Shown here piece by piece: positions 7,068-12,295 of a DNA stretch of 12,295 nucleotides (position 1 is the stretch's first letter; the number at the start of each line of letters is the position of its first letter). Source of the DNA: DATFXF01 sp035258565 (GTDB lineage: Bacteria; Acidobacteriota; Terriglobia; Acidiferrales; UBA7541). The notes beneath the pieces were generated by a model, which searched no databases, was not told where the DNA came from, and worked only from the letters and a program-made list of their open reading frames with translations. Position numbers and translations under genes: made by a program. The DNA is taken from NCBI GenBank assembly GCA_035258565.1, contig DATFXF010000238.1:1-12295 (forward strand). Direction: 5' to 3'.

Positions 7068-7492
7068 GGCAGCCCCCTTCAGTTCCCGTCATAAGAAGCA
7101 CCCCAACCTTACTCGTTTGGGTCGGTCAAGATGACGGCTCTGGTCCTCCGAGAGGACCCAGCCCCCGAGCCCAGGTAAAGCACTAGGTTCTCCGGTAGCA
7201 TCCTAAGCTGTGCATGCCAAGATCCAGGCGGGATCCTAGTCTAACCCTATGTGAAAAAGGGACTTCGAGGAAGATTGGGAGGACTGAGAAGCTGGCTCTG
7301 GAGGCCACGGTGGGTAGAAACGAAACAGAATGGCGCCCTCATAGCCCGTGGACCCGAGATAGCCAGGGCAGGGTCTCCGTAATACGCTGAAGCCCCACCT
7401 GGAGAGCAGAGAGCAGACCAACGCACCGCCGCGGGCAGCGGCCCGAAGCACAAGCCACTGAGCCGACTTCGGCCTCTCGTGGTCACGAGCGG
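7068..7492. other. Gene-poor stretch with several small inverted repeats
   Basis: No convincing coding region is found on either strand. The longest minus-strand frame (7496-7236, TTG start, no ribosome binding site) has an unnatural-looking composition rich in Ser, Pro and Trp. A 7-bp inverted repeat, GGTCCTC/GAGGACC with a 3-nt loop, lies at 7142-7158, upstream of the prepilin gene on its strand, and GATCC/GGATC flank AGGCG at 7221-7235. Three further hairpins cluster at the right end just after the glycoside hydrolase stop. I could not recognise a riboswitch (no GEMM-type signature) or a clear promoter. Confidence 0.4.
7427..7489 (-). terminator. Three tandem hairpins after the glycoside hydrolase gene
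   Basis: Reading away from the minus-strand glycoside hydrolase stop (7493), three perfect short stems occur in series: CTCGTG/CACGAG (7476-7489), GCCGA/TCGGC (7462-7473) and GCCGC/GCGGC (7427-7441). The position suits a transcription end or 3' stabilising structure for the dodecin-hydrolase transcript. No T-tract follows any of them, so a classical intrinsic terminator is not shown. Confidence 0.3.
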
Positions 7493-8542
7493 TCAAGCCC
7501 GTAGAGACCCCAAGGGATCGGGCCCCGATTCATGAGCCTCGGACCAACTCTTAAGAACAGAGATATCTGGCGTACCGTATTCCGGGGCCTCTTCACCCTC
7601 GGCCGGCCTTCTCCATTTCCAAATGCAGGCCCCGGCCAGTTCCTTTTTCCAACACAGATCGAGAATCTCTTGCATCGAGTACTCGGGAACGGCTGGGTCA
7701 TTCGCAGGGAACTCTCCCAGCCATAACGGGCGATCCAGGGTCAGCTGGCCGAGAGCCTCAGAAAATTGCTGGACGCAACTACCCGGCTGGTCGGCTTCCG
7801 TCGCGGGATAAAAGTGAACCGCGTAATAATCCAGGTTGAGATCTGTCCACTGTCCGAGCCACTTGAGCCGCGCAGAGCCGAGCGTTACTTTGTCGTTCGT
7901 CGAAGTATGAACCGCGTTTACCACCTTGCGCGCGAAGGCTTTGAACTCCTTCAGTCTTATGGGCTTGCCCAACCGCCGTGTCGACATGGGCGCGATTTCT
8001 TCGATGATCCACTCGGGCTCGTTCATCACTTCCCAGGAGTGGATGTTCGGGTGGCCCCGGTAGCGAGTGAATAGGGGCAAGAGAACATTATTGAGTAGTG
8101 CTTCTTGCCCCGCAGCGGAATGTAGAACCTCGGCATGGCCCTGCAGCTTGGCCCCTTTCTCCTCGATCTCCCTCAACATCCAAGTGTAGTCTAGAAGAAC
8201 GAATGCGATGCTGATCTTATTCCTCTCGGCAATCTCGAGCGCGGCATCCAAATCCTTGAAAAAATAGTGGTCAAGACCGGTGGGGATTTCCCGGTCAAAG
8301 AGAATGCCGGCCCGCCCATCACAAAACAGAAACCACCGGACGGTCTTGACGCCTGCTTCCGCCATCCGAGCGAAGTCGTCCACAACTTCCTTTTCGGTGT
8401 GTGGATGACTAACGCCGTTAGCGCCCCAAGCGGCATTGCTTCCAAAGTCGCCGCCATAATGAACCCAGGCGTAGTTCACCCCGAGCGAGAAACGCGTGTC
8501 TCGCGACTGGAAGGCCTTTTCCAGCGTCCTACTCCACCTCAA
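7493..8542 (-). CDS. GH5-like (clan GH-A) glycoside hydrolase
   Basis: A TIM-barrel glycosidase of the cellulase/mannanase type that cleaves beta-glycosidic bonds with retention. From the TTG at 8542 it has 349 residues. The acid/base Glu lies in HSWEVMNEPEW (codon 8018-8020, residue 175) and the nucleophile Glu in LWLGEFP (codon 7712-7714, residue 277), about 100 residues apart as in this clan. Other barrel signatures are FSLGVNYAWVHYGGDFG, GVKTVRWFLF and YYAVHFYP. No signal peptide is visible from any plausible start, so it may be cytoplasmic. The start is uncertain: the reading frame stays open to 8662 inside the dodecin gene, but the extra residues look like out-of-frame dodecin sequence. 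TTG 8542 or GTG 8557 would overlap the dodecin stop and allow coupling. The substrate cannot be inferred. Confidence 0.82.
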   Translation of the reverse strand: MRWSRTLEKAFQSRDTRFSLGVNYAWVHYGGDFGSNAAWGANGVSHPHTEKEVVDDFARMAEAGVKTVRWFLFCDGRAGILFDREIPTGLDHYFFKDLDAALEIAERNKISIAFVLLDYTWMLREIEEKGAKLQGHAEVLHSAAGQEALLNNVLLPLFTRYRGHPNIHSWEVMNEPEWIIEEIAPMSTRRLGKPIRLKEFKAFARKVVNAVHTSTNDKVTLGSARLKWLGQWTDLNLDYYAVHFYPATEADQPGSCVQQFSEALGQLTLDRPLWLGEFPANDPAVPEYSMQEILDLCWKKELAGACIWKWRRPAEGEEAPEYGTPDISVLKSWSEAHESGPDPLGSLRA

Positions 8543-8729
8543 AGGTGATCTTGGCACGCACTCGGTACTGAACGATCTTCCCCTCTCGTACGTCTCCCTG
8601 AAAGCTATCGAGGTAGATGGCCTTGATTTTTCTGACTGTCTTTGACGCGTCGCGAACGGCAAGCCGCGCTGCCTCTTCCCAACCCTTATCGGATTGGGAA
8701 AGCACCTCCAACACTTTGTGAATAGCCAT
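8529..8729 (-). CDS. Dodecin (small dodecameric binding protein)
   Basis: A 66-residue protein of the dodecin family, which assembles into hollow 12-mers that bind flavins or other small ligands. The whole fold is visible: beta strand AIHKVLEVLSQS, helix KGWEEAARLAVRDASKTVRK, then two strands AIYLDSFQGDV and IVQYRVRAKITFEVE. By my alignment the tryptophan that stacks on flavin in classical dodecins (LRWFEV) is replaced by Ala37, and the flavin-contacting Gln by Arg56, so it belongs to the subgroup that may not bind flavin in the classical way. AAGGAG at about 8737-8742 on the minus strand sits well before the ATG. The stop codon overlaps the start of the downstream glycoside hydrolase gene, so the two are probably co-transcribed. 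Flavin-binding ability is inferred to be weak. Confidence 0.9.
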   Translation of the reverse strand: MAIHKVLEVLSQSDKGWEEAARLAVRDASKTVRKIKAIYLDSFQGDVREGKIVQYRVRAKITFEVE

Positions 8730-8850
8730 GGAGATCTCCTTCGCTAGGGAGGAAGTCCCGATTTCCGTGGGATGCGGCCCGCAGAATAGCATTGCCGACT
8801 TTCGAATTTGAAGCTGCAAGAGTTGCGCACCCGATCCCACCGATGAGGAC

Positions 8851-8923
8851 GAACCGCCGCGGTCCCAACCCCGGTTCAGCCGCGGTGAATTTGCTTGACA
8901 TTCGGTACGGCCGTGTTTTACAG
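8851..8923 (+). promoter_or_regulatory. Probable promoter and repeat cluster upstream of the GlsB-type gene
   Basis: TTGACA at 8895-8900 is a perfect -35; the best -10 at suitable distance (TTTACA, 8917-8922, 16-bp spacing) is weak. Just upstream, the 8-mer GCCGCGGT occurs twice (8856-8863 and 8879-8886), starts 23 bp apart, and GAACCG (8851-8856) is mirrored by CGGTTC (8872-8877). These could be regulator sites in the divergent gap between dodecin and this gene. Confidence 0.4.
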
Positions 8924-8967
8924 GGTGCGCCAGAACTCCTGGTACGAACCCATGCTGGAGGTGCCAC

Positions 8968-9222
8968 ATGTTCAGGATATTGTGGTGGATTATCGTGGGT
9001 TTGGTCGCTGGTTGGGCAACGGGAAAGATCATGCGCGGCGGGGGCTATGGGACGGCGATGGACATTGTGCTTGGCATTGCGGGCGCTTTAGTGGGCGGCT
9101 GGATTATGCATCTCATGGGGTTTTCGAGAGAAGGTGGCATGATCTACACCATCCTGGTGGCCATCGGCGGTGCCGTGTTGCTGACGTTCCTGTTCCGCTT
9201 GCTCACCAAGTCGCAGGGCTAA
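8968..9222 (+). CDS. GlsB/YeaQ/YmgE-family stress-associated membrane protein
   Basis: An 84-residue inner-membrane protein with three hydrophobic helices: WWIIVGLVAGWATGKIM (about 5-22), MDIVLGIAGALVGGWIMHLMG (31-51) and MIYTILVAIGGAVLLTFLF (58-76). The Gly-rich pattern GLVAGW.TG..M.G.GYG and DI.LGI.GA.VGG is the hallmark of this small family, once labelled transglycosylase-associated and often induced under envelope, acid or stationary-phase stress. Its biochemical role is not known, and no catalytic residues are visible. GGAGGTG (8958-8964 region) precedes the ATG. It leads a plus-strand run of small envelope and secreted protein genes, and diverges from the dodecin gene. Confidence 0.92.
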   Translation: MFRILWWIIVGLVAGWATGKIMRGGGYGTAMDIVLGIAGALVGGWIMHLMGFSREGGMIYTILVAIGGAVLLTFLFRLLTKSQG

Positions 9223-9344
9223 AGCCCCATCTCGGAAAAACAGTTGTCATCGAGGCTCCTATGCAGTAGCCTCCCTTCGCAAACCACGCTGACGGTCGTA
9301 GAGTCTATTTGCTGCTTGACGAACCCTGCCGGGAGGTACAAACC

Positions 9345-9582
9345 ATGAATGAGCTGGTCCAGCTTTTGATGGAGAAGCCGGGGCTTTCCCAGGAGCAGGC
9401 ACAATAAGTTTGTGGGAACGGTTATGAATCATCTCAAAGACAAGCTGCCCAGTTCGCTGGGGAGCCATCTAGATAGTTTTCTGGGCAGCAGCGGAGGCGA
9501 AGGGCAGAGTGGGGGAATCCTAGAGAAGGCCAAGTCGATTGTCGCGGGCTTGGGTGGTGTGCCCGGCCGGAAGGAGGAGTAA
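9345..9582 (+). pseudogene. Small conserved-looking gene interrupted by a one-base frameshift
   Basis: An ATG at 9345 with a strong ribosome binding site (GGGAGGT, 9331-9337) starts MNELVQLLMEKPGLSQEQA and stops at TAA 9405. The adjacent frame, shifted by one base, continues as NKFVGTVMNHLKDKLP and runs to a stop at 9580-9582 (SLGSHLDSFLGSSGGEGQ, then GGILEKAKSIVAGLGG). Removing one base near 9400-9402 gives a single product of about 78 residues with a pattern I associate with small cytoplasmic proteins of the DUF937/DUF2267 sort (a helix with VQLL.EK.GLS.EQA, then KDKLP, then a Gly-rich flexible tail). I do not know its function. It could be a pseudogene, a sequencing error, or two short peptides; a programmed +1 shift at CAA TAA is possible but the site is not a known slippery motif. 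The downstream half alone could start at ATG 9424 (52 residues). Confidence 0.6.
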
Positions 9583-9610
9583 GGCCGGTTTTGAAAGCGA
9601 TGATTCCAAG

Positions 9611-9617
9611 AAAGGAG
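9611..9617 (+). promoter_or_regulatory. Ribosome binding site that decides the next gene's start
   Basis: AAAGGAG lies 6 nt before the ATG at 9624. Three other in-frame starts (9591 TTG, 9600 ATG, 9618 ATG) lack a properly spaced Shine-Dalgarno sequence, so 9624 is favoured. Confidence 0.6.
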
Positions 9618-9623
9618 ATGCGC

Positions 9624-10046
9624 ATGACGAAAGTGTGGAGTAAGAGCTTGGTTTGGTTCGCCTCAGTTGGGTTGGCACTTGCGCTGGTGGGCGTCTCCGG
9701 TGCCGTGGCCCAGGAAAAGAAAACCGATACCCAGGAGACGGCCACGAAACCAGAGAAAAAGGAGAAGAAGAGCAAAAAAGGTAAGGCCGGCAAGTCTTCC
9801 ACTGAATCCGCAGCCCCGAGCACCGAGACAGGCGCCACATCCACTGCCAAAACCGGAACCACAGGCACTGCTGCACCAGCTCCGGGCAGTGGAATGGTCT
9901 GGGTGAACACCACGACGGGTGTCTATCATCGCGAGGGTGATCGTTGGTACGGAAAAACAAAAAAGGGGAAGTACATGGCAGAAGCCGACGCCATTAAGGC
10001 CGGCTACCGCGAAGCAAAAGAAGGCAAATCCAAGAAACAACAGTAA
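9624..10046 (+). CDS. Secreted lysine-rich protein with C-terminal VWVN/GVYH/YGKT motif
   Basis: A 140-residue protein of unknown function. The N-terminus is a clear signal peptide (basic MTKVWSK, hydrophobic SLVWFASVGLALALVGVSG, then AVA before Gln), so it is exported. Next comes a low-complexity linker: a Lys/Glu-rich block (KPEKKEKKSKKGKAGKSS) followed by a Ser/Thr/Ala/Pro/Gly block. The C-terminal part, about 50 residues, is a compact module: MVWVNTTTGVYHREGDRWYG, then KTKKGKYMAEADAIKAGYR. This module recalls small secreted proteins I associate with Acidobacteriota; its His, Arg, Trp, Tyr and Gly-Tyr-Arg residues suggest a conserved fold, but no catalytic role is evident. The stop codon overlaps the ribosome binding site of the following helix-hairpin-helix gene, implying a shared transcript. 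Confidence 0.8.
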   Translation: MTKVWSKSLVWFASVGLALALVGVSGAVAQEKKTDTQETATKPEKKEKKSKKGKAGKSSTESAAPSTETGATSTAKTGTTGTAAPAPGSGMVWVNTTTGVYHREGDRWYGKTKKGKYMAEADAIKAGYREAKEGKSKKQQ

Positions 10047-10057
10047 GGAGAATGCCC

Positions 10058-10447
10058 ATGAACCGAAAACTGTTCCTTGCCGTGACAGGTGTCGCGGTCT
10101 TGGTGCTCGCCGTCTTTGCCAGCTTGTCTGTGGCGCAGGGCAAGAGTTCCAAAACCAGCAAACCTTCCTCCTCGGCAAGCCAGGCTTCCTCGGGGCAGTC
10201 CAGTGCCGAGTTGGTGGATCTGAACACGGCAACGAAAGAGCAGTTGGAAGCCTTGCCGGGCATTGGAGAAGTCTACGCCCAGAAGATCATTGACGGACGG
10301 CCCTATAAGATGAAGACCGAGCTGGTCCGGAGAAAGATCCTTCCGGCGGCGACTTACAAGAAGATCGCCGATAAGGTGATTGCCAAGCAGGAGAAACCTG
10401 CCGGAGAGTCTATGGGGAAAGCGCCGCCAAAGAAAAAGGGTATGTAA
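10058..10447 (+). CDS. Exported helix-hairpin-helix (ComEA-like) protein
   Basis: A 129-residue protein. MNRKLFLAVTGVAVLVLAVF with ASLSVAQG is a signal peptide or membrane anchor. A Ser/Lys-rich linker follows (KSSKTSKPSSSASQASS), then one helix-hairpin-helix DNA-binding motif: LVDLNTATKEQLEALPGIGE with YAQKIIDGRPYK, the classic NTA...L..LPGIG pattern of ComEA. The C-terminus is short and basic (KAPPKKKGM). Known: ComEA-type proteins bind DNA outside the cytoplasmic membrane during uptake. Here no competence genes are adjacent, so a role in DNA uptake is only inferred; many such orphan proteins are uncharacterised. ATG 10058 is preferred to ATG 10052 because AAGGAG at 10045-10050 is then 7 nt away. 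It follows the secreted protein gene by 11 bp and is probably in the same operon. Confidence 0.88.
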   Translation: MNRKLFLAVTGVAVLVLAVFASLSVAQGKSSKTSKPSSSASQASSGQSSAELVDLNTATKEQLEALPGIGEVYAQKIIDGRPYKMKTELVRRKILPAATYKKIADKVIAKQEKPAGESMGKAPPKKKGM

Positions 10448-10460
10448 CCCCGGTTGCGAT

Positions 10461-10586
10461 TTATTGCGGGCCGGCGGGACGCCCTCCGTGTTTCCCTGTG
10501 GCCCGGCCGCTTTTGGCGTGGAGAGCGCGTTCGAATCGATCGAGCTCCCAGACGAGCACGGCGTCGAACTTCTCGAACCTTGAGTG
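10461..10586 (-). pseudogene. Relic of a serine recombinase (resolvase family) catalytic domain
   Basis: On the minus strand, directly beyond the permease stop, one frame (ending at TAA 10461-10463) reads RFEKFDAVLVWELDRFERAL and then AKSGRATGKHGGRPAGPQ. The first part matches the conserved serine-recombinase segment (R.FDAVLVWKLDRFGRSL); the second resembles the end of the same domain (the R-A-G..ARA.GK..GRP stretch). About 50-60 residues that normally lie between them, and the N-terminal strand with the catalytic Ser, are missing. There is no start codon of its own and no ribosome binding site, so it cannot make an active enzyme. It is most likely the scar of a decayed mobile element. This is recognition by eye over a short stretch, so chance resemblance is not excluded. 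Confidence 0.55.
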
Positions 10587-10600
10587 TGCCTTCTGGGTGA

Positions 10601-11917
10601 TCAAGCTTCTCGGCGGCGGAGCGCGAGCCCGATGGTTCCCCAGATAGCCAGTGCGGCGTATTCGTACACGCTGAAGTGCCCCGGGATAAAAGGAAGTACC
10701 TTCATCAGGACGAGCAGCGCAGCCACGACCATACCCGCCGCCGCGTTGCCGCGCCCCACTGGCCCGGGCCGCATTCGATAATATGCGGCGCAGGCGGCCA
10801 GCCAGCCTGCTGCGGAAGCCACCGAACCGACTTCGCTGATGGGAACCAGAATCGCACTCCCCAGCAGCGTGGCCACCGCGGTGGTTAGACCCACGGACAG
10901 CACTGCAACCCAAGGAGTCTGGTTCTTCGGGTGCACGCTGCTCAAGCCCCTGGCGACCAGCCCGCGCCGCCCCAGCGCAAACAACAGCCGGCTTGCCGCG
11001 ACAAAGTTTCCGTTGAAGACCTTCAGCAGGGAGAGCAGCGCAGTGGCGAGGATCACGTTGACGATCCAGCGCGAGCGGAACGCGCGCTCGAAAGCAGCAG
11101 CGGTGGCGAAACTCCCAATCCCTAGCGACGGCCAGGGCGAAACGTAAGCCACCGCCGCGATCACCGCGGTGTAGAACATGATCGCCACGAGAAGCGCCGC
11201 GAGGATGGCCCGGAAATAATCGCGCGAGCGGAAACCGGGGATCGCTTCTTCGGCCGCTTTTCCCACCGATTCGAAGCCCGTCATGAAGTACGGCACAATC
11301 TGGAGGACCAGGAGGATCGAAATCAGCGGGCCATGGGTGAAAAGCGGTAGGAAATTCTGCGGTGTGCCGTGCGCTGCTCCGCAAGAGACAAAGAACAGGA
11401 AAAGTGTTAGAACGCCAAAGGTGGTCCACTTCTGAAAAGTGGCGCTCATGAGGATTCCGCAATAGTTCAGCGCCGTTAGGAAGGCGGTCAGTGCGAGCCC
11501 CACCGTTGCGTGCGGAAGATAAATCGGCTTGCCGGCCAGCCGGTAGAGTTCCATCGAATCGAGCGCGGGAAACAGGTAGGCAACGATCTTGCCGATGGCC
11601 ACTGCCTCCCAGGGACAGACGATGAGGTAGGCGAGCAGCATGATCCAGCCCGTGGCGAAGCTCACGGATCGCGGGAAGGCCCGCGCGGTGTAAGCAATCT
11701 CACCGGCCGCGTCCGGCATGGCCATGACGAGCTGACCGTACACGTAGCCGATCGGCAGCAGCGCTGCGCCACCGATGGCGAAGCCGAGGATGGCTCCGAG
11801 CGGCCCGCCGCGCTCGAGCCAGTCGTCCATCACGACCAGCCAGCCCACCCCCACCATCGCGCCGAAGCCCAGCGCGAAGTAGTCAGTCGGCCGGAGCTTG
11901 CGGGCCAGTTGCGTCAT
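10601..11917 (-). CDS. APC-superfamily amino acid/polyamine permease
   Basis: A 438-residue inner-membrane transporter with about 12 hydrophobic helices. The first helix carries the glycine-rich APC signature (YFALGFGAMVGVGWLVV, residues about 13-29). The sixth-helix region VPYFMTGFESVGKAAEEAIP fits the family motif F..F.GFE.....EE...P, which lies in the substrate path. RLLFALGRRGLVARGLSSVH with PKNQTPW is the typical loop after helix eight (SR...ALARDG.LP..L..VH....PW). These mark a secondary transporter of amino acids, amines or similar solutes; the substrate cannot be named. The C-terminus is shorter than in the longest members. No clear Shine-Dalgarno precedes the ATG at 11917. It stands alone, convergent with the helix-hairpin-helix gene and divergent from the archease gene, with 69 bp in the divergent gap. 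Confidence 0.92.
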   Translation of the reverse strand: MTQLARKLRPTDYFALGFGAMVGVGWLVVMDDWLERGGPLGAILGFAIGGAALLPIGYVYGQLVMAMPDAAGEIAYTARAFPRSVSFATGWIMLLAYLIVCPWEAVAIGKIVAYLFPALDSMELYRLAGKPIYLPHATVGLALTAFLTALNYCGILMSATFQKWTTFGVLTLFLFFVSCGAAHGTPQNFLPLFTHGPLISILLVLQIVPYFMTGFESVGKAAEEAIPGFRSRDYFRAILAALLVAIMFYTAVIAAVAYVSPWPSLGIGSFATAAAFERAFRSRWIVNVILATALLSLLKVFNGNFVAASRLLFALGRRGLVARGLSSVHPKNQTPWVAVLSVGLTTAVATLLGSAILVPISEVGSVASAAGWLAACAAYYRMRPGPVGRGNAAAGMVVAALLVLMKVLPFIPGHFSVYEYAALAIWGTIGLALRRREA

Positions 11918-11986
11918 GGTCGGCGAGTAGGGGTGCGCGGACTATTCCACGCGCGTTCGGCTGCGTCAAGGAGGTAGAATCCGCGC

Positions 11987-12295
11987 GTGCCTGCGCCGTT
12001 CGAGTTTCTCGATCATCCGGCCGACGTGGGCTTCCTGGCCTGCGGGCGGACGCTCGAGGAGTTATTCGCGAATGCCGCGCTGGCGATGTTTTCGCTGGCG
12101 TGCGAGCTGGATGGCATCGAGGAGCGTCTGCGTCGCGAAATCGAGGCCACTGGAGCCGACACTGAAGCGTTGCTTTACGCGTGGCTGGCCGAGCTGCTCG
12201 CCGTCGCCGATGCCGAGCAGCTCTTCTTTCGCCGTGCGGAAGTGACCGCGCTCGTGCCCGGCAGCGTACGCGGCGTCGCTTACGGCGAAAAATTC
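11987..12295 (+). CDS. Archease (partial, runs off the right edge)
   Basis: The first 103 codons of an archease, a small protein that activates the RNA ligase RtcB and so supports RNA splicing and repair. Residues FEFLDHPADVGFLACGRTLE match the family start (E/D-H-xAD-x-G, with Asp13 a conserved metal-site residue), ELFANAALAMFSLAC is the first helix, ALLYAWLAELL is the second helix, and VRGVAYGEKF is the later strand with the conserved GEKF. Family members are about 140 residues, so roughly 35-40 are beyond the window. The GTG start is supported by AAGGAGGT at 11968-11975, although the 11-nt spacing is longish. Inferred: rtcB may lie downstream outside this window. Confidence 0.9.
   Translation, partial: MPAPFEFLDHPADVGFLACGRTLEELFANAALAMFSLACELDGIEERLRREIEATGADTEALLYAWLAELLAVADAEQLFFRRAEVTALVPGSVRGVAYGEKF

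Noticed and set aside
7068..7260. A cyclic-di-GMP (GEMM-type) riboswitch ahead of the prepilin gene
   Set aside because: The conserved GEMM core sequences are not present; only simple inverted repeats are found.
7236..7496. An 86-codon minus-strand frame overlapping the hydrolase stop
   Set aside because: TTG start, no ribosome binding site, low-quality composition and no known motifs.
8543..8662. An N-terminal extension of the glycoside hydrolase up to 8662
   Set aside because: The added residues are Arg/Ser-rich and read out of frame through the well-supported dodecin gene, so they are probably not translated.
10466..10511. A GC-rich inverted repeat (GCGGGCCGG and GGCCCGGCCGC) as a bidirectional terminator between convergent genes
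   Set aside because: The arms pair imperfectly over a long loop, and the segment falls within the recombinase relic, whose coding resemblance explains the GC-rich sequence equally well.

Overview
The window looks like a chromosomal piece from a GC-rich, Gram-negative-type bacterium. The most likely source is an Acidobacteriota-like organism. That assignment is an inference from gene style: a degenerate receiver domain with a DGS-F-R-DLL signature, a secreted protein with a VWVN...GVYH...RWYGKT..G motif, and a mix of small stress-protein genes. No rRNA or tRNA gene is present to settle it, and I see no CRISPR array, complete insertion sequence or phage module.

Layout. Positions 1-389 hold no convincing gene. 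At 390-1208 (+) is a protein joining a degenerate response-regulator receiver domain to ECF-type sigma-70 regions 2 and 4. At 1447-2514 (+) is a secreted or periplasmic PAP2-type phosphatase. A strong sigma-70-like promoter (2543-2572) then drives the core of the window: frdA, frdB, frdC and frdD (2641-5930), a complete four-subunit quinol:fumarate reductase of the Escherichia coli type, followed by a small TPR-like protein (5990-6499) probably in the same transcript.

The next block is on the minus strand: an isolated type IV prepilin-like protein (6546-7067), a 425-bp stretch without genes, a clan GH-A (GH5-like) glycoside hydrolase (7493-about 8542), and a dodecin (8529-8729) whose end overlaps the hydrolase start. 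The plus strand resumes with a GlsB/YeaQ-type membrane protein (8968-9222), a small gene broken by a one-base frameshift (9345-9582), a secreted lysine-rich protein (9624-10046) and a secreted or membrane-anchored helix-hairpin-helix protein (10058-10447). The last two are tightly spaced and start from good ribosome binding sites.

Between that cluster and a convergent APC-family permease (10601-11917, -) I find what looks like a decayed serine-recombinase relic (10461-10586, -), the only trace of mobile DNA. The window closes with the first 103 codons of an archease gene (11987 onward, +), diverging from the permease.

How the genes work together. The frd genes form one enzyme: FrdA/FrdB are the catalytic FAD and Fe-S subunits, and FrdC/FrdD are the heme-free membrane anchor. 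The other genes look like independent housekeeping, envelope or stress functions. I do not see a clear new multi-gene system. The most unusual single items are the receiver-sigma fusion, the recombinase relic in the convergent gap, and the frameshifted small gene.
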